DNA from: Zancudomyces culisetae
Taxonomy: Eukaryota > Kickxellomycota > Harpellomycetes > Harpellales > Legeriomycetaceae
Direction of reading: 5' to 3'
DNA length: 29,108 bases
NCBI GenBank assembly: GCA_001969505.1
Contig: LSSK01001349.1
Span: 1 to 29,108 of the forward strand
Shown here: positions 1 through 8,867 of the stretch, piece after piece
Position numbering within the stretch: the stretch's first letter is position 1
How the letters are laid out: each line of letters opens with the position of its first letter
Position numbers and translations under genes: made by a program
Notes under the pieces: generated by a model
Database searches by the model: none
What the model was told of the DNA's origin: nothing
Seen by the model: only the letters and a program-made list of their open reading frames with translations

Positions 1-1583
1 GTTATTGTTATGTACCGGATCAACTAACTTTTGTGGAAATTTTAATCTAGGATCAATCGTTTCAAGATTTATTACAAGACCTTCAGGAATAGATTCATGA
101 TCAAACACATTTCCCAGCAATTTCCACACCCTTGAACCATCAACATTCTCTTCTATACGATTCGAGTCATTTATGTTCTCTTGACCACCATCACCAACAG
201 GCATTTCAATAATAGATTGTAATAGTGTGGTTGAATATTTTCCATATACATCGATTGACATTACATCTAGAGACTTATCAATAACCGACACCCGCATTCC
301 AAGCTCAGTACTGGAAAAAAGGCAAAACATTTCATACACCCTTTGTGTTATTGATGGATGTAGTCGAACCCACACTACGGATTTTTGTTCATCATTTTCT
401 ATTATTTCTTGGCTTTGCTCTGATTTATTGGTATTAGAAACCGTTCTTTTAGGTCCCCATATTACTACACATGGCCCAATACATTTTGTTGGATCATTCC
501 GTTCATATAACACTAGCGGTAATTCCTTGGATCCATTGGTATACATTTTCGCAGAAAGCTCACTTTTTTGAAATGTAAATTTTCCAAGTAATTCAATAAT
601 CTCATTACTAGCTCCAACTAACTCTAGAGTACTCATAAATGAAACATCATGAATCATCGATTTGTATAATGAAAGATACGTAGCTCTATGACTCTTTGAA
701 TTTGGTGTTTCGGCAACCATAATTCCCCACTTTTCTATCATTCTCATCCGCTTTGTATGCCAAACATGTGTTTCCAACCATCGTTTTTTCCCCTCTTGTC
801 TTGCCATATACTTTTCTCTGGCTTTAATATTTAGCCCTTGTTTTTGTTTTAAAAGTTTTCGTTTATGTACCCGATTTTTATCTTTACTCTCACCACCACC
901 ACCACCACTACCACCATTGGCTTGTGTTTGATTCTTTGTAGAAAGTGGCAGGTTTTCATATTCTGACTTTGCTCTATTTCGTAGTCTTTTTGGCACTCTT
1001 TTGATATTATGACTAGCTGCCCGCCTTCGTAAATGTCGTGGTAATGTTTGAAATACTCGAGCATTACTTGCCAATCTATAAAAATTGTTTGTTTGTTTTT
1101 TTTCAATTAAAATATGTTTTATTATTATTATTATGATTATGATTAGTTTATTAAAGTCTATTTAAATAACACCTACTTTGACTGTTCCATTGCCCTTTTC
1201 ATGGCAGTTATTTCAAACGCTCTACTTTCCACAAAGTTTTCTACTTGAACTAATCTTGGAAGCATATCTATATTTTTCAATACCAAGATTTTTAAGCTTA
1301 TAATTTTGTTTTTGAAAGTTGGGAAGGAAAATAATATATAACCAAAAAAAATTAAACTTGCCTGGATTCTGAACTTGAACAGAATGATACTGTTGTCTTT
1401 TTGCTGTTATATTATATTATAGTTTCATTAGGGTCCATTTTTCTTTATATATTATTCCAAAATCTTTATACAAAAACGAAATTTTCAGAAAGGTAAAAAA
1501 ATTAAAAAAAGCTATAATTCTAACTTGCCTTTTTTCTTTTCTCGTCCTTTGAGCTGAGAGAAATCATTATTTCGTTTACTCAT
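1..1583 (-). CDS. POP1: Pop1, RNase P/MRP protein subunit (5' part, runs off left edge)
   Basis: This is the largest protein subunit of RNase P and RNase MRP, the nuclear/nucleolar ribonucleoproteins that trim pre-tRNA 5' ends and pre-rRNA. Proposed coding exons (minus strand) are 1583-1529, 1403-1362, 1267-1177 and 1075-1, giving 421 codons before the edge. Two family blocks are clear. The N-terminal block reads ENFVESRAFEI, then RVFQTLPRHLRRRAASHN and KRVPKRLRNRA. The second is WLETHVWHTKRMRM in the final exon. A Gly-rich tract, encoded around 888-920, lies between them. The third intron is firm because it joins AMKRAMEQSK to LASNARVFQTLP in frame, as in other Pop1 proteins. The first two exons are less certain because their residues are not conserved. 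A simpler model would start at the ATG at 1265-1263 (MLPRLVQVENF). The C-terminal part is missing because of the window edge, not because of a break. Confidence 0.9.
1076..1176 (-). other. POP1: POP1 intron 3 (101 bp)
   Basis: The donor is GTAGGT and the acceptor TTTATAG, phase 2. An ACTAAT element is a possible branch site. Without removal the frame stops immediately (TAG in the donor). Splicing restores the conserved Pop1 block. Confidence 0.85.
1268..1361 (-). other. POP1: POP1 intron 2, probable GC-AG (94 bp)
   Basis: The donor reads CCAG|GCAAGT, the full GC-type consensus, and the acceptor is AATATAG, phase 1. Splicing joins QVQNP to DMLPRLVQ in frame. Again the nearest GT (+5) does not keep the frame. 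Confidence 0.6.
1404..1528 (-). other. POP1: POP1 intron 1, probable GC-AG (125 bp)
   Basis: The donor reads AAG|GCAAGT and the acceptor TAACAG, phase 1. A CCCTAAT element lies about 30 nt before the acceptor and could be the branch site. Using GT at +5 instead would shift the frame. Exon 1 ends after MSKRNNDFSQLKGREKKK. Confidence 0.6.
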
Positions 1584-1973
1584 TTTTGTTGGGTGTTATC
1601 GTTATTACTTCTATTATAGTTTTCAAGATTAAAAACAAATCTATTGTATATTCATTAAGTTCCAAACAAGAAACATACAATAAATCAAATTGCGCTTTTT
1701 TAAAAAATCGCAGTTCTGGAGCTTTTAATGAATTTTTAAAATTTTTTTTTTATTTTCATAATTAATTTTAGGGTTTAGCATCATAAAGATCCAACATAAT
1801 ATACCACAAATATTGATTTATAGTCTTGATCAGAAAAAACATGATTGCAATAAATAATAAATAAAATAATGCAAATAGTAAAATATAAAGTTAGTACAAA
1901 AAAAAATAATACTACATTATAATGGGGCGAAATCAAAAACTAAAAGAAGAGGGGGGTGTTCATGCGATCGAGA
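1584..1973. other. Intergenic, POP1/BUD6 (390 bp)
   Basis: AT-rich spacer between the BUD6 stop and the POP1 start (tandem genes, same strand). It should hold the BUD6 3' end and the POP1 promoter. I see no gene in it. Confidence 0.7.
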
Positions 1974-4900
1974 TTAAATGGTTTTTTTTGGCCTTCGAGA
2001 TCGGGTGTTTTTGTTTGTAGGATTAGCACTGTTCATTGAAATTTTGGTAGATTCCATCATTTCACGTAAAACATGGTTATTCTTTTCTGTTAATGAAGTC
2101 TCCAATTGATGAACAGCTGAAGAAATAGAACCGTTAGGTTTTTCACAAAGATATTCAGATAGCTGTTGCTCGAGAATATTGGGAGGACGGGAATCAAGTT
2201 CAATTTGACGCACCTTTTGAGCATTAATAATGGCATCCATACGAGATTCAGAATCAATAGCGACAGACTTGATCTCGTCCAATAAATGGCGCTTGATGTC
2301 GTGGACTATATCATCGTGGTCATGGCCGGGACCAGTGACAACACAATCAGAATTGAAGCCAATTTTCAATAGGATTTCTTCACTTTTGGATAGCGACTTG
2401 CCAGATTTTTGGCGTTCATTACGTAGGTTAATCACCGATTCAAGATTAAAAACGATTTGTTCAAAAGATTGGGAATCTTGAACAAGCTCTTTCAAACCCC
2501 TTTCGACCTTGCTTACAAATGTCTGTTCGGCAACAACATTCTTTAGTTCGCTTTCCCAAATATTTTTCCATTCCTTATTGGATTGTGCTGTTTTTTGTGA
2601 TAAGAATTCGGAATGGGTCTTAGTAAACGAGATGTAGCTCTTGATTGTTTTTATCATTTGAGGCGTTGGAATGGATCCTCTTTTAACTACATCCTTTTGC
2701 ATTTCACATAGTAAAGCTTCTGTGTCTTCCATTTTTTTACATAGCTCGTTATACTCGTTTTTGAGGGTTATCATTTCAGCTTCAATCTCTGCTCGAGGAT
2801 TCGATTGAATTTGTTGAGTATTTTCCAACTTTTGAGCATTGACGCTAGCCTGTAGCTTGTCTACTTGGGCCTGTTTCTCAGCAACCAATTTGCTGGAAGT
2901 TTCCAGTTGTTTTCTCAAACGCCCAATTTCGTTCTCTTTGGATGACTCAACTTCAGTCATTTTTTTACGAAGCTCAGCAATTGTGTTTTCTCGATCTTCT
3001 AATTGGCTTTGAACTGCTTCAAGCTTTTCATTCAACAACCTTTGTGTATTGATTTCAGGCTGGATTCTTTTGATAGCATTTTCAGCGTTGATTTCTCTTT
3101 TCAGGTCGTCAATAGTAATAATACTGGATAATTTTTCATCCAAAAGACAAGCTACAGAATTAGTAAGAGATGAATTTAGGTTGGATAGCTGATCAGAAAT
3201 TTGGTCAAAAGTCTTTTCTAGCTCTACAACATGTGAGCCTCGTTGTTCCTTTGAGATTGCTACACTTTCTTTTATGGGCCATTTGACAATACTGTTTTCG
3301 CGTAATTCAGAATAATCTTCTAGCTCATAATAAATTCCAGCGCTTTCGCTCTTCAGTAAAAATGCGGGAACAGATTCATTGGTAATGCTGATATTTTTAA
3401 GTTCGTTGATATACTTATCCCTAAACAAATTGGCTATGCCTATTCTGGATGGATATCCAATAAATGTTGCTTTTTTGACACGGTTGTTATATACTAAAAA
3501 CAGATTATTGATTACAGTTGAATTGCCTGAAGCTTCCAACGATATACTTTTTCTGTCCTTTCTTTTCTTTTGTGCCGCAAGAACAACGTTTGCTTTGACT
3601 TTGGGGTTCTCTGTATCTGCTAAACTCATGACTGAAATGCCTCTGCTAAGCCCCTTCACTGACTCGGATGAAATTCTGGTTATGCTTTCTCTAGAATTTG
3701 TCATTGAGTTCGCACTACTAATATCGACCTCATCTCTTCTATTCATCTTTTCATCACTCCCACTTTTGCTTTCTTCGCTACTCTCCTCTTTTTCTCTTTC
3801 TTTTTCTCTTTCCCCTTCCTCACCTTCACATTCACCTTCTCCCTCTTCCTCTGCTACTACTTGCTCATATCCTATTTTCACGTCAGCCTTTTTTTCTACA
3901 TTATGTAGCTGACTTCTCCTTCTCAATGGCTTGAGCTTGGGTGTTCCTACTACCAATCGTGCTTTCAACAATCCACACTCCTCTTCTGGCACTGCTTCCT
4001 TTTTCACACACTCGGCTTTGTGCATTTCATTCCCTTCGTGTTCATTTTTCGTCACAGAACTTTGTGTGAGTGAAAACCCGTCCAGCTCAAAGATGTTTAC
4101 ATTATCAGTATTATCTACCTTTTCTTTTGCCATTGGAATTTCCTCTTCATTTGACAAAACATCTTTTTCCTTTTCTTCTTTTTCTTTTTCCTTTTCTTTT
4201 TCTTCTTTTTCTTGCTCCTGTACCAACTGTTCCTTTTCTTGTACGTTTTTTAGATCTTCATAAATTTCGAGCCCTTTAAATGTACAAGAAAATGGTGTCA
4301 TTTTCTTATCTGTAATCATAAATTCTGTACCACCCATTTGCTCTTCCTCTTCTTTTTTTTCTTTCTCTTGGTTCTCACTATAAATATCGCTTTGTTGCTT
4401 ATCTTCATCAAAAGTAAATGCCGTCTCTTCACTTCTACGCTCTTCTACCTCCTCAATTTTTTCACTCAACTCTGTCATCTTTTCATTTTTCTCCTTCTCT
4501 TCGTTTCTCAGTACTGACTTTTCTTCTTCTGTCCCTTCATCAATAACTTTCTCGCTACTCAATCTCGATCTTCGTTGATTTTCAACTTTATTTCTGTTTA
4601 GTTGACTTGGAATATCAATTGCCTTTACTATAAGGACCTCGCCCAAGCTATTAGGTAAGTCAACCAAGCTCCCTTCTGTATCACACTCATTAACGCTACC
4701 ACCACTTGGTGACTTTTGAACTATATTGTTTCCAAACAATATTCCTCGATAGTCCTTAATTCCAGATATCACATTTGATCCATAATCATACGAATCTGCA
4801 CTTCCTGTTGGCGTGATCGTAAATGTTCCAGATTCTGGTGTGCTACCACTTCTATACAATGCTTTTTGAGTTTCCTGGTCTCCCTTATCCTTACTTCTAT

Positions 4901-5837
4901 TAACGTACTTTTCACTGCTCCCTCTTTCCCTGATAACTAGCCCATTCTCATTAGTGGGAAACTCCTGTCTCCGCCCCTTGGTGAGATATGCTTCCATATT
5001 GCCTCCTATTGAATTTCTGTGTGCTTTTTTTGTACTGATGTTGTTCTGAATGCCAGTACCCATCCCCTGATACTCTCTACACATCCCCCGTTGGTACTGC
5101 ATATTTTCGTTAAAATTGCCGTTCAGTTGAACCATATCACTTTTTATAGTGCTTACTCTTCTGTTGCTATTACCACTGCTAGTACTACTATTACTACTAT
5201 TATTACTGATATTTCCAATGTTAACTAGTGTACTACTGTCGCTTCTTATTCGATTTTCACAGTATTTTTTATATTCGCTATAATTATTATTGCTAAAAGT
5301 ATTTTTCAAATGTACCATGCCCGGTAGTCCTAGAGTATATTTCGTTCCATAAGGTGTTCCTTCAAACCATTTATATTTTTCGTTTTCTAGTCCACCCTCA
5401 GTCATTTCAGTCGTTCTCATTCGTATTCGCGACTTCTCCTGACTAACAATATCATGAAATATTCTTTTGACTTGTTCCTTTTCGTCCTCGCTCTCTATTC
5501 TGTGTTCCTTTTCCGAATCCTTATTTCTTACTAGTGACTCGTTATTTTTAATTGTCTTTTTACTTTTCAAAAGTCTTTGGTTTTCAATCGATTGCACCAC
5601 CTCCCTTTGTTTTTCTTTTTCTTTTTCTTCCTTCTCTTCTTCCTCTTGGTATGGTGAATATTCTTTAGGCTCACCTCCTGTTTTTAGATTTTTCACTTTC
5701 TTGTAACTTTTTTTAAGTTTTTGTTCTCGTCGAGAAGTATCAACATTCAAAAACTTAGAAGTATTGGAAAGTATACTACCAGGGTTATTAAACCCCAGGT
5801 TTCTGCTATTGTATTCGTGCGCCGGATATGTATTCAT
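1974..5837 (-). CDS. BUD6: Bud6/Aip3, polarity and actin-nucleation cofactor
   Basis: Bud6 binds actin and formins, stimulates actin-cable assembly and marks sites of polarised growth. The AIP3 domain occupies roughly residues 770-1260 of 1287. It begins NNLFLVYNNRVKKATF and continues to the typical SAGIYYELEDYSELRENSI at about 830. A coiled coil follows at about 930-1050 (QLEDRENTIAELRKKM and onward), then the conserved stretch EWKNIWESELKNVVAEQTFV and the C-terminal helices. The first ~750 residues are predicted disordered, with Asn/Ser runs around 190-230 and several Lys/Glu runs (for example EKEEKEKEKEKEEKEKD). The protein is much longer than the ~790-residue S. cerevisiae Bud6, and the extra length is all in the low-complexity part. 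The ATG at 5837 is the first in frame. The frame stays open a short way upstream to a TAG, so an upstream exon cannot be excluded. Confidence 0.85.
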   Translation of the reverse strand: MNTYPAHEYNSRNLGFNNPGSILSNTSKFLNVDTSRREQKLKKSYKKVKNLKTGGEPKEYSPYQEEEEKEEKEKEKQREVVQSIENQRLLKSKKTIKNNESLVRNKDSEKEHRIESEDEKEQVKRIFHDIVSQEKSRIRMRTTEMTEGGLENEKYKWFEGTPYGTKYTLGLPGMVHLKNTFSNNNYSEYKKYCENRIRSDSSTLVNIGNISNNSSNSSTSSGNSNRRVSTIKSDMVQLNGNFNENMQYQRGMCREYQGMGTGIQNNISTKKAHRNSIGGNMEAYLTKGRRQEFPTNENGLVIRERGSSEKYVNRSKDKGDQETQKALYRSGSTPESGTFTITPTGSADSYDYGSNVISGIKDYRGILFGNNIVQKSPSGGSVNECDTEGSLVDLPNSLGEVLIVKAIDIPSQLNRNKVENQRRSRLSSEKVIDEGTEEEKSVLRNEEKEKNEKMTELSEKIEEVEERRSEETAFTFDEDKQQSDIYSENQEKEKKEEEEQMGGTEFMITDKKMTPFSCTFKGLEIYEDLKNVQEKEQLVQEQEKEEKEKEKEKEEKEKDVLSNEEEIPMAKEKVDNTDNVNIFELDGFSLTQSSVTKNEHEGNEMHKAECVKKEAVPEEECGLLKARLVVGTPKLKPLRRRSQLHNVEKKADVKIGYEQVVAEEEGEGECEGEEGEREKEREKEESSEESKSGSDEKMNRRDEVDISSANSMTNSRESITRISSESVKGLSRGISVMSLADTENPKVKANVVLAAQKKRKDRKSISLEASGNSTVINNLFLVYNNRVKKATFIGYPSRIGIANLFRDKYINELKNISITNESVPAFLLKSESAGIYYELEDYSELRENSIVKWPIKESVAISKEQRGSHVVELEKTFDQISDQLSNLNSSLTNSVACLLDEKLSSIITIDDLKREINAENAIKRIQPEINTQRLLNEKLEAVQSQLEDRENTIAELRKKMTEVESSKENEIGRLRKQLETSSKLVAEKQAQVDKLQASVNAQKLENTQQIQSNPRAEIEAEMITLKNEYNELCKKMEDTEALLCEMQKDVVKRGSIPTPQMIKTIKSYISFTKTHSEFLSQKTAQSNKEWKNIWESELKNVVAEQTFVSKVERGLKELVQDSQSFEQIVFNLESVINLRNERQKSGKSLSKSEEILLKIGFNSDCVVTGPGHDHDDIVHDIKRHLLDEIKSVAIDSESRMDAIINAQKVRQIELDSRPPNILEQQLSEYLCEKPNGSISSAVHQLETSLTEKNNHVLREMMESTKISMNSANPTNKNTRSRRPKKTI

Positions 5838-5975
5838 TATTGTCTCATATTTATTAGTTGGCGTGCTTATCTCTTGTGTTGTATATACGCTTTTGTTTGG
5901 ATACAGCTATATTAGAAACAAACAACCTCTTTTATTCACCCCTATTGTTTTTTTTTTTCGTCTACTAGTTTGGTC

Positions 5976-5995
5976 TAGTTTAGTTTAGTTTAGTT
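5976..5995. repeat. (TAGTT)4 microsatellite
   Basis: Four exact tandem copies of the pentamer TAGTT, about 140 bp upstream of the BUD6 ATG. Its role is unknown. Confidence 0.8.
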
Positions 5996-7770
5996 CAATT
6001 TTGTTATCGCTTTTTACACCCCAATGTATGTCTTGGAAAATCAAAATAGAATGGTGAAAATAAACCTCTTTGTTTTTTTTTTCTCCTTTAACCATTCCTT
6101 TGCTCTATCCACCATACCAACCCATTAACAACTGTCTCTTATTTGCTCTTTCCGCTTTATGAAATAATTTATTGCTGATGATTTTTTTTTTGAACATCCC
6201 TTTTTCCTTTTTTTTTCTTTATTTTATTTTTTTGTAATCTGTGATTTGTTTTTTTGGATATTATTTTTTTATTTAGCTCTTTTTTAATTTGGTAATTCCA
6301 TTTATTTAATTGGATTTAACACCTGTTTTACTTTTGATTTGCTTTGCTCTTGTTTCTTAGCGATCTTTTATTGTTCATTTTCGTCGTTTTTTTTCGCTTT
6401 ATCCACAAATGCGCCCTAATAATTTTGTCATTCGTTTTATAAAGTCTAGATTTTGGTGGATACACCAGAAAAAAATCTTTGCACATTACTGGATTACAAT
6501 AAATTATATCTCATGTCGCAATATACTTTATCAAATATTAATCAACTCTCGCCCATTCTGCCGCTTCCAAGTACCACAAGGTTTTAAAAAAATTTCACAG
6601 CCATTTGTTTGGCCCAATTTAAATATTGTTTTAGATTAATTTACAGCACATTGCATTTTAATTTACTGCAGTTTTCATCTTTGAGAATAGCTTTTTACTG
6701 TGTGGGGAAAAGAAAACTATGGTATGTGGGTGTTTGTATGTGTGTAGCCGGAATATGATTTACAAAAAAAAAATCCGATTATCAAAAAATGCTACTCTCT
6801 ATGCAATATGAAATTCGGTGCGTCTTGAACATGAACATTGACACTGGTGGCCTTCTATATCATCAATACTGCCATCATTACCGACTCTAGAAGTTGAGAA
6901 TGATATACGAGTTTGGTATCAAATCACTTTGGTTGTATTTTTAGCTTTTTTTTTATGTTGATAGCGCCAAAATTAAATACTTGAGTGTGAATTATATTAG
7001 GTAATCGGGCTTTTTGATATTCTTCTACAAACCCGTATTAGTAATGTCTAATTGCCATACCCAAAAGCAAGGTGAGAATAAACTCTTTTGCTTTGTGTAT
7101 GGTATGCGCTAGAAATAGAAAATACCAAGTTCTGATGTGCACAGATATCCAGCCATGTTAGTTAATCTTTCTTGGGTTTTGAATTAATATTACCTTGTTG
7201 GGTATAGTCAAGAACTTCTATTTATAGACTACTGCAAAAGCAAAGTATATATTTAGCACATTTAAGCTAAAAATACCGGTATACCTAGTGTTAACGCTTT
7301 TCAGTTAGTTATTTTTATATTTGGGATAAAAAAAGACTCGAAATAATTAGGGCTATCCGCTTTATAATCAAAAGAGCAAGTGGTATAAAAACTAAGAACT
7401 CGTGGATCCCGTCGTTTGAATACTCGAGGTATCGAAATGAATTACTAATTAAAACAAAATCCGAGTATTTTGTCCTCAAGTATTTCATACCTTTAAAATA
7501 ATAACAGCATTTCGGTCCCTGGGAAGGTGTTGTACCACACACCGGCTATTGTTATAAACTTTTTTAAGGCTTAAAGTTGTTTCAAGTTAATTAATTTTAG
7601 TACCCACATCTATGGGTTAATAGCTGCACCACATGGCGGTTTACATAAAAGTTGTAAATACTCGATAATGAAAGATAGAAGAAAATCTACTGCTGAATTA
7701 ATAGATCATTTTACAATGTAAAAACTATGCTCATTTTTTATCTGCTCCTGATTTTATCAACTACTAATAT

Positions 7771-7778
7771 TCACGTGA
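7771..7778. promoter_or_regulatory. TCACGTGA palindrome, candidate Cbf1/bHLH site
   Basis: A perfect 8-bp palindrome containing CACGTG, 217 bp upstream of the bL35m start. Cbf1-type bHLH proteins bind this octamer in yeasts, and in several lineages they regulate ribosomal or respiratory genes. Assigning it to this gene is inference from position only. Confidence 0.4.
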
Positions 7779-7994
7779 GATGTTGTTCAAAAAAATGAAC
7801 CCAATAAACATCCAAAAATTGCATTACAAGCTCTTCAGTGATAAAATATCAAAAAAAAAAGTTTTTGCTGCCTGATTGATAGGACATCACAGTATACCAA
7901 ACGGAAGCTAAAAAATACGTGTAAATTCTACTCCTAGAAATCAAATAAAAAGATCAAAAGATTTCGAGAGAAAAAAGCAACGGATCATCGAAAA

Positions 7995-8587
7995 ATGTTT
8001 GGTAAGTGAAATGATATACATCATAGCTATGCTGTTAACTCAACATTTAATATCGAAAGCGATTCACAACAAAAATTGCGAAATCAACACCGACTCACAA
8101 TCGAGAATATCATTTTGATATGCAAATTGTTTTGAATCTTTGTATCCGCCAACCGATTTTATATTAACAAATGAATCAAACGCGAACATATTGATAAAAT
8201 AGGCCTTTTGAAAACTTTGATCCCAAGAGTCAATCAAAATATTGTCACTTCGAATAGTGGCAGCAGCAATGCTCTCAAACTAGTTAATGTCCAAATCAGA
8301 GAAAAATCAAAATTAAAAACACACAAGGGTGCTAGTAAAAGGTATTTCTTGCCCCTTTAAAACATATTTTCCAAGTAATAATAATAATAATAATAAAGAT
8401 TAACATGATGGGAATATGTCATAATAGGTGGAGAGCAGTTGCAAATGGGCTTTACAAACGGGGACATTGTGGTAAAAGACATTTAAACTCACCAATGCCA
8501 CCTTCAAAACGGAGAGGGCTAAGCGGGACCGTGCTTTCAGATCATGTACAAACCAAAGTATTAGATCGCTTGATGCCATACAAATAA
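7995..8587 (+). CDS. MRP35: Mitochondrial ribosomal protein bL35m, three exons
   Basis: A structural protein of the mitochondrial large ribosomal subunit, the counterpart of bacterial L35. Exons are 7995-8001, 8203-8341 and 8428-8587, together 306 nt and 101 residues. The mature part has the L35 signature: KLKTHKGASKRW, then YKRGHCGKRHLN, SKRRGLSGTVLS and the C-terminal LDRLMPYK. This matches the bacterial KSGAAKRF, GKRHL and RLLPY pattern. The first ~35 residues (MFGLLKTLIPRV...) are basic and non-acidic, as expected of a mitochondrial presequence. The second intron is fixed by homology, because it joins KGASKR to WRAVANG. The first follows from the frame, since exon 2 has an upstream stop and no suitable ATG. 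Exon 1 codes only Met-Phe plus one base. The gene converges on PRP20, with 280 bp between stops. Confidence 0.85.
8002..8202 (+). other. MRP35: bL35m intron 1 (201 bp)
   Basis: The donor is GTAAGT and the acceptor AAATAG, phase 1. TATTAAC at 8162-8168 is a good branch-site candidate, about 35 nt from the acceptor. Confidence 0.75.
8342..8427 (+). other. MRP35: bL35m intron 2 (86 bp)
   Basis: The donor is GTATTT and the acceptor ATAATAG, phase 2. GATTAAC at 8398-8404 is the likely branch site. A (TAA)n run lies just before it. Confidence 0.85.
8376..8396. repeat. (TAA)7 microsatellite inside bL35m intron 2
   Basis: Seven exact TAA units immediately upstream of the putative branch point. It is likely length-variable between strains. 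Confidence 0.85.
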
Positions 8588-8867
8588 TCTTTCAAAACTT
8601 TTTTTCATTCCGTTTTTCTTTAATCACCATTTACTTAATGCTCCCCTTTTTTTTAAGGCAGTTGTATTATGGTTTGCTCAAGCTGGATAGATAAATAAAC
8701 ACATTTATTAATAATACCTAATCGTATAAACATTTGGATTTAATACTGTATGAAAAAAAAAGGTACAGAGTGAAAATAATAACATTGTAAACGAGATAAG
8801 GGTAAAAAAAAAACAACGGTAACAATAACAATAACAGCATAAGGTAAAAAAAAGGAAAAGCATGCTC

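Larger units (their letters stand above)
5838..7994. other. Gene-poor AT-rich region (2.16 kb)
   Basis: This lies between the divergent BUD6 and bL35m genes. The first 600 bp are very T-rich, with many T runs. Short frames (for example + 6409-6639, - 7315-7542) have no recognisable protein character. It presumably holds both promoters. I see no RNA gene. Confidence 0.6.

Noticed and set aside
849-1106. 85-codon minus-strand frame with a polyvaline run
   Set aside because: It is an out-of-frame reading of the POP1 coding sequence; the valine run is the glycine tract read in the wrong frame.
3379-4263. Plus-strand frames rich in Ser/Phe opposite BUD6
   Set aside because: Antisense shadows of the Lys/Glu-rich BUD6 segments.
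5976-5995. TAGTT repeats as an internal telomere tract
   Set aside because: Only four short AT-rich units next to a housekeeping gene. A simple microsatellite is enough explanation.
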